Source: Erysipelotrichaceae bacterium (lineage in GTDB: Bacteria; Bacillota_I; Bacilli_A; Erysipelotrichales; Erysipelotrichaceae). Taken from it: DNA of 9,571 nucleotides. The translations under genes were made by a program, and so were the position numbers. This document shows positions 6,274 to 9,571 of this stretch, piece after piece (position 1 is the first letter of the stretch; every line of letters starts with the position of its first letter). The stretch is from the NCBI GenBank assembly GCA_030533035.1, contig JAUNJW010000066.1, positions 1 to 9,571 on the forward strand, read 5' to 3'. The notes beneath the pieces are model-generated. The model was not told the DNA's origin and ran no database searches. It saw only the letters and a program-made list of their open reading frames with translations.

Positions 6274-6302
6274 ATTGTAATCTTCCTTGCCATATAATGC
6301 AA
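6274..6302 (-). promoter_or_regulatory. Candidate promoter of the HU gene
   Basis: A TACAAT -10 box (6274-6279, 5/6) lies 17 bases from TTGCAT (6297-6302), which matches the -35 consensus only in its TTG. The leader would be about 20 bases and includes the AAGGAGG. The -35 half overlaps a TATAAT on the opposite strand (6293-6298). Confidence 0.5.
6293..6298 (+). promoter_or_regulatory. Possible -10 box for the metallophosphatase gene
   Basis: A perfect TATAAT on the plus strand would start transcription near 6305, giving a leader of about 65 bases. The best -35 candidate, AAGACA (6267-6272), is 20 bases away, which is too far for a standard promoter. A 10-bp palindrome, CTGTATACAG (6311-6320), lies just downstream and could bind a regulator. 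Confidence 0.3.
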
Positions 6303-6369
6303 ACATGCAGCTGTATACAGTCATGACTTTGCCGCACTATTTTGGTATTCTTAACTTTGGAGATCAGAA

Positions 6370-7077
6370 ATGAGTGTCTATGTGATGAGCGACATCCACG
6401 GTCTGTATGACCGCTATATGAAAATGCTGGAGAAAATCTCCCTGAAAGAGGAGGATACTCTTTTTATCCTGGGCGATGTGATCGACCGAGGAAATGATGG
6501 GATCCCCATTCTTCTTGACATGATGCAGAGGGAAAATGTCATTCCGTTCCTGGGCAACCATGAATGGATGATGCTGGCCTATCTGGAAGGCCTCAGAACC
6601 CAGTACAGCTGGCTGTCCGATTATTCCGGCGGCGCCGTGACCTTAAGGCAGTTCAGCGAACTGGATGAAGAGCGCCAGAACGCCATATATGAATACCTCC
6701 GCTATGAAACCGCCCTGGTCAGGATGATTGAGGTCGGCGGCAAAGAGTATATGCTGTCGCATGCCGGCTTCACCTATGAGCGCGAGGACTGGGACACCGG
6801 TTCCCTCAATGACCTGAACGTGTGCTGCGACCTTGTGTTCGGCAGCGGTCCGTTCTCCATTCTCAATATTCCCTCACTGCCTGCCGAAAGCCCGCTGACT
6901 TATATCGTCGGCCATCTGGAAACCGGAAGGCTGGCAGGAGGAACGCCCGGCCGGGTATACGCAAAGAACTTCTCCAACGGCATGTCGCTGATCGATATCG
7001 ACACCGGCTGCGAATATGGCGAGGAGGGCGTCCTGAGCTGCCTCTGCCTTGACAGAAAACAAATCTACCGCCTGTAA
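6370..7077 (+). CDS. PPP-family metallophosphatase (serine/threonine phosphatase or Ap4A hydrolase-like)
   Basis: This 235-residue cytoplasmic phosphoesterase has the full two-metal signature in order: SDIHG (7-11, metal ligands Asp and His), GDVIDRG (35-41), GNHE (62-65), SHAGF (130-134) and GH (181-182). These motifs are those of the bacterial PrpA/PrpE and lambda phosphatase group, which dephosphorylate phosphoproteins or split dinucleoside polyphosphates; the sequence alone does not decide between them. GGAG (6359-6362) lies seven bases before the ATG. The gene stands alone, divergent from HU and convergent with the threonine aldolase gene, so context gives no substrate. Length is normal for the family. 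Confidence 0.88.
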   Translation: MSVYVMSDIHGLYDRYMKMLEKISLKEEDTLFILGDVIDRGNDGIPILLDMMQRENVIPFLGNHEWMMLAYLEGLRTQYSWLSDYSGGAVTLRQFSELDEERQNAIYEYLRYETALVRMIEVGGKEYMLSHAGFTYEREDWDTGSLNDLNVCCDLVFGSGPFSILNIPSLPAESPLTYIVGHLETGRLAGGTPGRVYAKNFSNGMSLIDIDTGCEYGEEGVLSCLCLDRKQIYRL

Positions 7078-7081
7078 AGAA

Positions 7082-7115
7082 ATCCGCCGGCTTGTGTGAA
7101 ACCGGCGGATCTTTT
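7082..7115. terminator. Bidirectional terminator between the metallophosphatase and aldolase genes
   Basis: A perfect 9-bp stem (ATCCGCCGG at 7082-7090 with CCGGCGGAT at 7102-7110) has an 11-base loop. It is followed by CTTTTA on the plus strand and by TTCTTT on the minus strand. Both stop codons lie within about five bases of it, so the two converging genes share this structure. Confidence 0.85.
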
Positions 7116-8163
7116 AGTGACTGAGTGTTTCCAGCAGCTGGATCAGAGCTTCAGTATCGGCGCCATCAGTTGCCCACGATGTGGCCAGGCGGATGACCGT
7201 ATGATTTTCATCAAACGGCTCCCAGTAGCTGTATTCACACTTCTGTCCAAATGTTTTCAAAGTTTCATTGTCCAGAACAATGAAGATCTGGTTGGTCGGT
7301 GTCTCAAAGAAGAACTGATATCCGTATTTCTTCAGGGCTGCCTTGATCTTTTCAGCTTCCGCAAGCGCGTGCCTGCCTGCCTCTTCATAGAGATTGTCAG
7401 TAAACAGGGTATCAAACTGCAGGCCGGTGATTCTGCCTTTGGCGACCAGGGCGCCGCGCTGCTTGATGATTGTAAAGAAGTGGGGGATCAGGCCGGGGTC
7501 AGCCATGACGACCGCCTCGCCGAAAAGAGCGCCGCATTTGGTGCCGCCGATGTAGAAGACATCGCACTGCTCGGCAAGATCCAGCAGGGTGACATCGTTT
7601 TCCTCAGCTGCCAGGGCATAGGCCAGCCTGGCGCCGTCAGCGTACAGATAGAGGCCGAACTGCCGGCAGGCATCATGGAGATCCCTGAGTTCGTTCAGGG
7701 AATACAGGGTGCCGTATTCTGTCGGCTGTGAAATATAAACCATGCCGGGCATGACCATGTGGTCATGGTTGGCATCGGCATAAAAGGCACGGCAGTATTC
7801 ACGCACTGCATCACCGCTGATTTTTCCGTATTCCTGCTTCAGGGGCAGGACCTTGTGGCCGCCGGCCTCAATGGCGCCGGCTTCATGGACGGCAATATGG
7901 CCGGTTTCCGCCGCCAGGACTCCCTGGTAGGGTCTCAGCAGGGAAGTGATGACTGTTTCGTTGACCTGGGTGCCGCCGACAAGAAACTGGATTTCCGCGG
8001 CCGGCGCGTTGCATAACATGCGGATTTTCTGACGGGCCGCTTCGCTGTATCCGTCAGTTCCGTAACCGGCTGTTTTTTCATAATTGGTCTGGGTCAGACG
8101 TTCCAGGATGGCGGGATGGCATCCTTCCATATAGTCTGAGGCAAAGAAAAGTTTATCGCTCAT
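7114..8163 (-). CDS. Low-specificity L-threonine aldolase-like PLP enzyme (beta-eliminating lyase family)
   Basis: This 349-residue fold-type I PLP enzyme most likely splits L-threonine or L-allo-threonine into glycine and acetaldehyde. The N-terminal FASDYMEGCHPAIL and YGTDGYSEAA follow the family pattern. FLVGGTQVNET (60-70) is the cofactor phosphate loop, ETGHIAVHEAGA (86-97) carries the stacking His, YADGARL (174-180) contains the Asp for the pyridine nitrogen, and Lys209 in IGGTKCGALFGEA is the Schiff-base lysine. Arg325 in VIRLATSW should bind the substrate carboxylate. GGGAGG (8171-8176) is seven bases before the ATG. Members may also act on other beta-hydroxy amino acids. It complements the serine genes at 1201 and 2579 but is transcribed separately. 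Confidence 0.9.
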   Translation of the reverse strand: MSDKLFFASDYMEGCHPAILERLTQTNYEKTAGYGTDGYSEAARQKIRMLCNAPAAEIQFLVGGTQVNETVITSLLRPYQGVLAAETGHIAVHEAGAIEAGGHKVLPLKQEYGKISGDAVREYCRAFYADANHDHMVMPGMVYISQPTEYGTLYSLNELRDLHDACRQFGLYLYADGARLAYALAAEENDVTLLDLAEQCDVFYIGGTKCGALFGEAVVMADPGLIPHFFTIIKQRGALVAKGRITGLQFDTLFTDNLYEEAGRHALAEAEKIKAALKKYGYQFFFETPTNQIFIVLDNETLKTFGQKCEYSYWEPFDENHTVIRLATSWATDGADTEALIQLLETLSH

Positions 8164-8189
8164 TGCATAACCTCCCGGGTACTTTTCTG

Positions 8190-8195
8190 ATTGTA
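8190..8195 (-). promoter_or_regulatory. Possible -10 box for the threonine aldolase gene
   Basis: TACAAT on the minus strand is a 5/6 match placed about 25 bases before the ATG. No acceptable -35 box is found at 15-18 bases. The box is part of a small palindrome, TTGTACTACAA (8191-8201), so a repressor or activator site is conceivable. Confidence 0.3.
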
Positions 8196-8232
8196 CTACA
8201 ACCGTGCCCGCAATGCATTCAAATGGATATGG

Positions 8233-8238
8233 TATGAT
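8233..8238 (+). promoter_or_regulatory. Possible -10 box for the lipoprotein gene
   Basis: TATGAT (5/6) lies 32 bases before the ATG at 8271, a sensible distance for a short leader. A convincing -35 box is missing at 16-18 bases upstream. Confidence 0.35.
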
Positions 8239-8270
8239 GGGGGCAGGACAAAACCGCGGAGATAATAACC

Positions 8271-9571
8271 ATGAAAAAATACTTGATTCTGACAGCGGCG
8301 GCGCTGTTTCTGGCTGCCTGCCAGCCGGCGCCGGCCGAAACGGAGGAAGACAATAAAACAGAACCGGAAATTCAGGAAACAGAGACAGCTGAGCAAGAGG
8401 CTGAACCGTCTTCCGTGATCTGGGTGAAAGAGCCTTCCATGAAACTCAGTTCCATCACTGAGATGGAAGCACATCCCTTCATTCTCGGCGCATCCGTCGA
8501 ACTGACGGGCTATCCTTCCGGATGGGCGGAAGAAAATGAAAAAGAGGCCGGCTATGGCGTGCCTCATTACCGTGATGACGCCCTGATCGTCTCACAGGAC
8601 GGCAGGTACGGAATTCTGGATTATGACGGCAATGTGCTTTATCCGCTGAGTATCAGCGGTGAAAACATCACCTACAGCGGGACGCCGGTTTCCTATCAGC
8701 CCTATACCGGGTTTATCATCTGGGACACGGCGGATATGGCGCTCCGGTTCAGTTCACAGCTTGACAGGCTGTCCTATGTGAGAACAGGCGGCCTCGGCGG
8801 GTATGCGCCTTCCCCTTATGTTGTGGATCATGAGGTGTGGATCAATGACCCGCAGACGATGCAGCCATACCGCTATGAAAACATGTTCGGAACCAGAATC
8901 ATGGCGGAGGTCACCGATTCTGAACATAACACCGCAGGCTGCGCCGTGATTGACAGGGATACATCAGTCCTGATGGAAACGCCGCATTACTGCAGCGCGT
9001 TTATCAACGGCATGGTGACTGTCAGTGAAAAGGACAGCTGGGAAGATCCCGGCCGCCTGGGCTTTGTCAGCGCGGAAGGAAAAGATCTGACCGGCGGTCC
9101 GGTCTATGAGGAGGCCGGCTGGTTTGAGGACGGCTATGCGCCGGTGAAGGTGAACGGCATGTGGGCTTACATCGACACAGAGGGCCGCCAGGTCACCGAC
9201 GCCGTCTTTACAGACGCATCGGTTCTTAACCGCGGCAGGGCATTTGTGCAGATTGACGGACTGTACGGCATTCTGGATCTGGCTGAAACACTGAAACAGG
9301 GCATTGCGGTAAACGCGGAAACCTGTGCAGGCAGTTATCAGGAAGTTCCTTTGGACAATCCGCCGGTGCCGGAAATCGAAACACTGGGAAAAGTCAGGGT
9401 GCTTGTCTCCAATCTCAACAGCCGTGAGTATCCGACAACAAATGCCGAAAAGAAAGGAAAGGTCAGCCAGGGCGACGAGTGGCCGGTATACCTGATGCAG
9501 GAGGCAGAGGGCTATACCTGGTATATGATTGAGCCGAACCGCTGGATTGCCGATGACGGCAGCTGGCTGGA
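8271..9571 (+). CDS. WG-repeat lipoprotein with C-terminal SH3-like domain, partial at right edge
   Basis: The frame opens at an ATG with GGAG (8258-8261) nine bases upstream and stays open for 433 codons to the window end. Residues 1-17 are a lipoprotein signal (MKKYLILTAAALFLAAC) with lipobox LAAC and Cys17, so the mature protein is tethered outside the membrane. Residues 18-48 are an acidic Glu/Thr/Pro-rich linker. WG-type beta repeats appear at about 106-125 (DGRYGILDYDGNVLYP), 286-310 (NGMWAYIDTEGRQV) and 321-336 (DGLYGILDL); the stretch between probably holds diverged copies. From about 374 (VRVLVSNLNSREYPTTNAEK) a bacterial SH3-like domain begins, which usually binds cell-wall peptides. 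No catalytic motif is seen. Role unknown; an extracytoplasmic binding protein is likely. Confidence 0.85.
   Translation, partial: MKKYLILTAAALFLAACQPAPAETEEDNKTEPEIQETETAEQEAEPSSVIWVKEPSMKLSSITEMEAHPFILGASVELTGYPSGWAEENEKEAGYGVPHYRDDALIVSQDGRYGILDYDGNVLYPLSISGENITYSGTPVSYQPYTGFIIWDTADMALRFSSQLDRLSYVRTGGLGGYAPSPYVVDHEVWINDPQTMQPYRYENMFGTRIMAEVTDSEHNTAGCAVIDRDTSVLMETPHYCSAFINGMVTVSEKDSWEDPGRLGFVSAEGKDLTGGPVYEEAGWFEDGYAPVKVNGMWAYIDTEGRQVTDAVFTDASVLNRGRAFVQIDGLYGILDLAETLKQGIAVNAETCAGSYQEVPLDNPPVPEIETLGKVRVLVSNLNSREYPTTNAEKKGKVSQGDEWPVYLMQEAEGYTWYMIEPNRWIADDGSWL

Noticed and set aside
7096..7731. A 211-codon open frame on the plus strand
   Set aside because: It is antisense to the threonine aldolase gene and starts inside the shared terminator stem; no family features.
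8196..8567. A 123-codon open frame on the minus strand
   Set aside because: Opposite the lipoprotein signal and linker. Its apparent Phe- and Arg-rich sequence results from reading the Glu-rich linker backwards.
1..9571. Mobile element, prophage, CRISPR or defence island
   Set aside because: I found no transposase, integrase, terminal inverted repeats, regularly spaced repeats or defence motifs. The genes are housekeeping or envelope genes with orderly promoters and terminators.

Overview
The window looks like chromosomal DNA from a Bacillota (Firmicutes) bacterium. The supporting evidence is consensus GGAGG ribosome binding sites before almost every gene, sigma-A-type promoters, a Gram-positive style lipoprotein and a conserved ribosomal S9 C-terminus. 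Base composition is moderate, roughly half G+C by eye. A membrane protein with short helical repeats and a WG-repeat/SH3-like lipoprotein would fit an Erysipelotrichia-like lineage, but that placement is only an inference. There is no sign of phage, insertion sequences, CRISPR, tRNA or rRNA. Coding density is high and no gap exceeds about 180 bases.

Layout: the window opens in the last 44 codons of rpsI (ribosomal protein S9), closed by a strong terminator. A self-contained transcription unit follows (298-1131, +) for an LCM/TcmP-type SAM-dependent methyltransferase. Next comes thrH (1201-1800, -), a HAD-family phosphoserine phosphatase/homoserine phosphotransferase. A divergent small membrane protein (1980-2552, +) carries two tandem 29-residue repeats, one membrane helix and an Ig-like tail. 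A minus-strand cluster then reads, in transcription order, HU (5958-6245), a membrane-anchored class A beta-lactamase-like serine hydrolase (4671-5837), a self-cleaving P1/DmpA/NylC-type hydrolase (3715-4674) and serC (2579-3664). HU is separated from the hydrolase pair by its own terminator. The two hydrolases overlap and are probably translationally coupled. serC has its own promoter embedded at the end of the P1 hydrolase gene. Beyond HU are a divergent PPP-family metallophosphatase (6370-7077, +), a convergent PLP-dependent threonine-aldolase-like enzyme (7114-8163, -) and a lipoprotein gene that runs off the right edge (8271 onward, +).

How the genes fit together: three enzymes concern serine/glycine/threonine metabolism. 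SerC makes 3-phosphoserine, ThrH can dephosphorylate it to serine, and the threonine-aldolase-like enzyme releases glycine from threonine or allo-threonine. serA is not in the window. The other theme is the envelope and peptide amides: the PBP/beta-lactamase-fold protein, the P1 hydrolase, the repeat membrane protein and the WG/SH3 lipoprotein. No dramatic new defence or mobile system is visible. The most unusual items are the repeat/TM/Ig protein, the coupled serine-hydrolase/P1-hydrolase pair and the possible leaderless start of the former.
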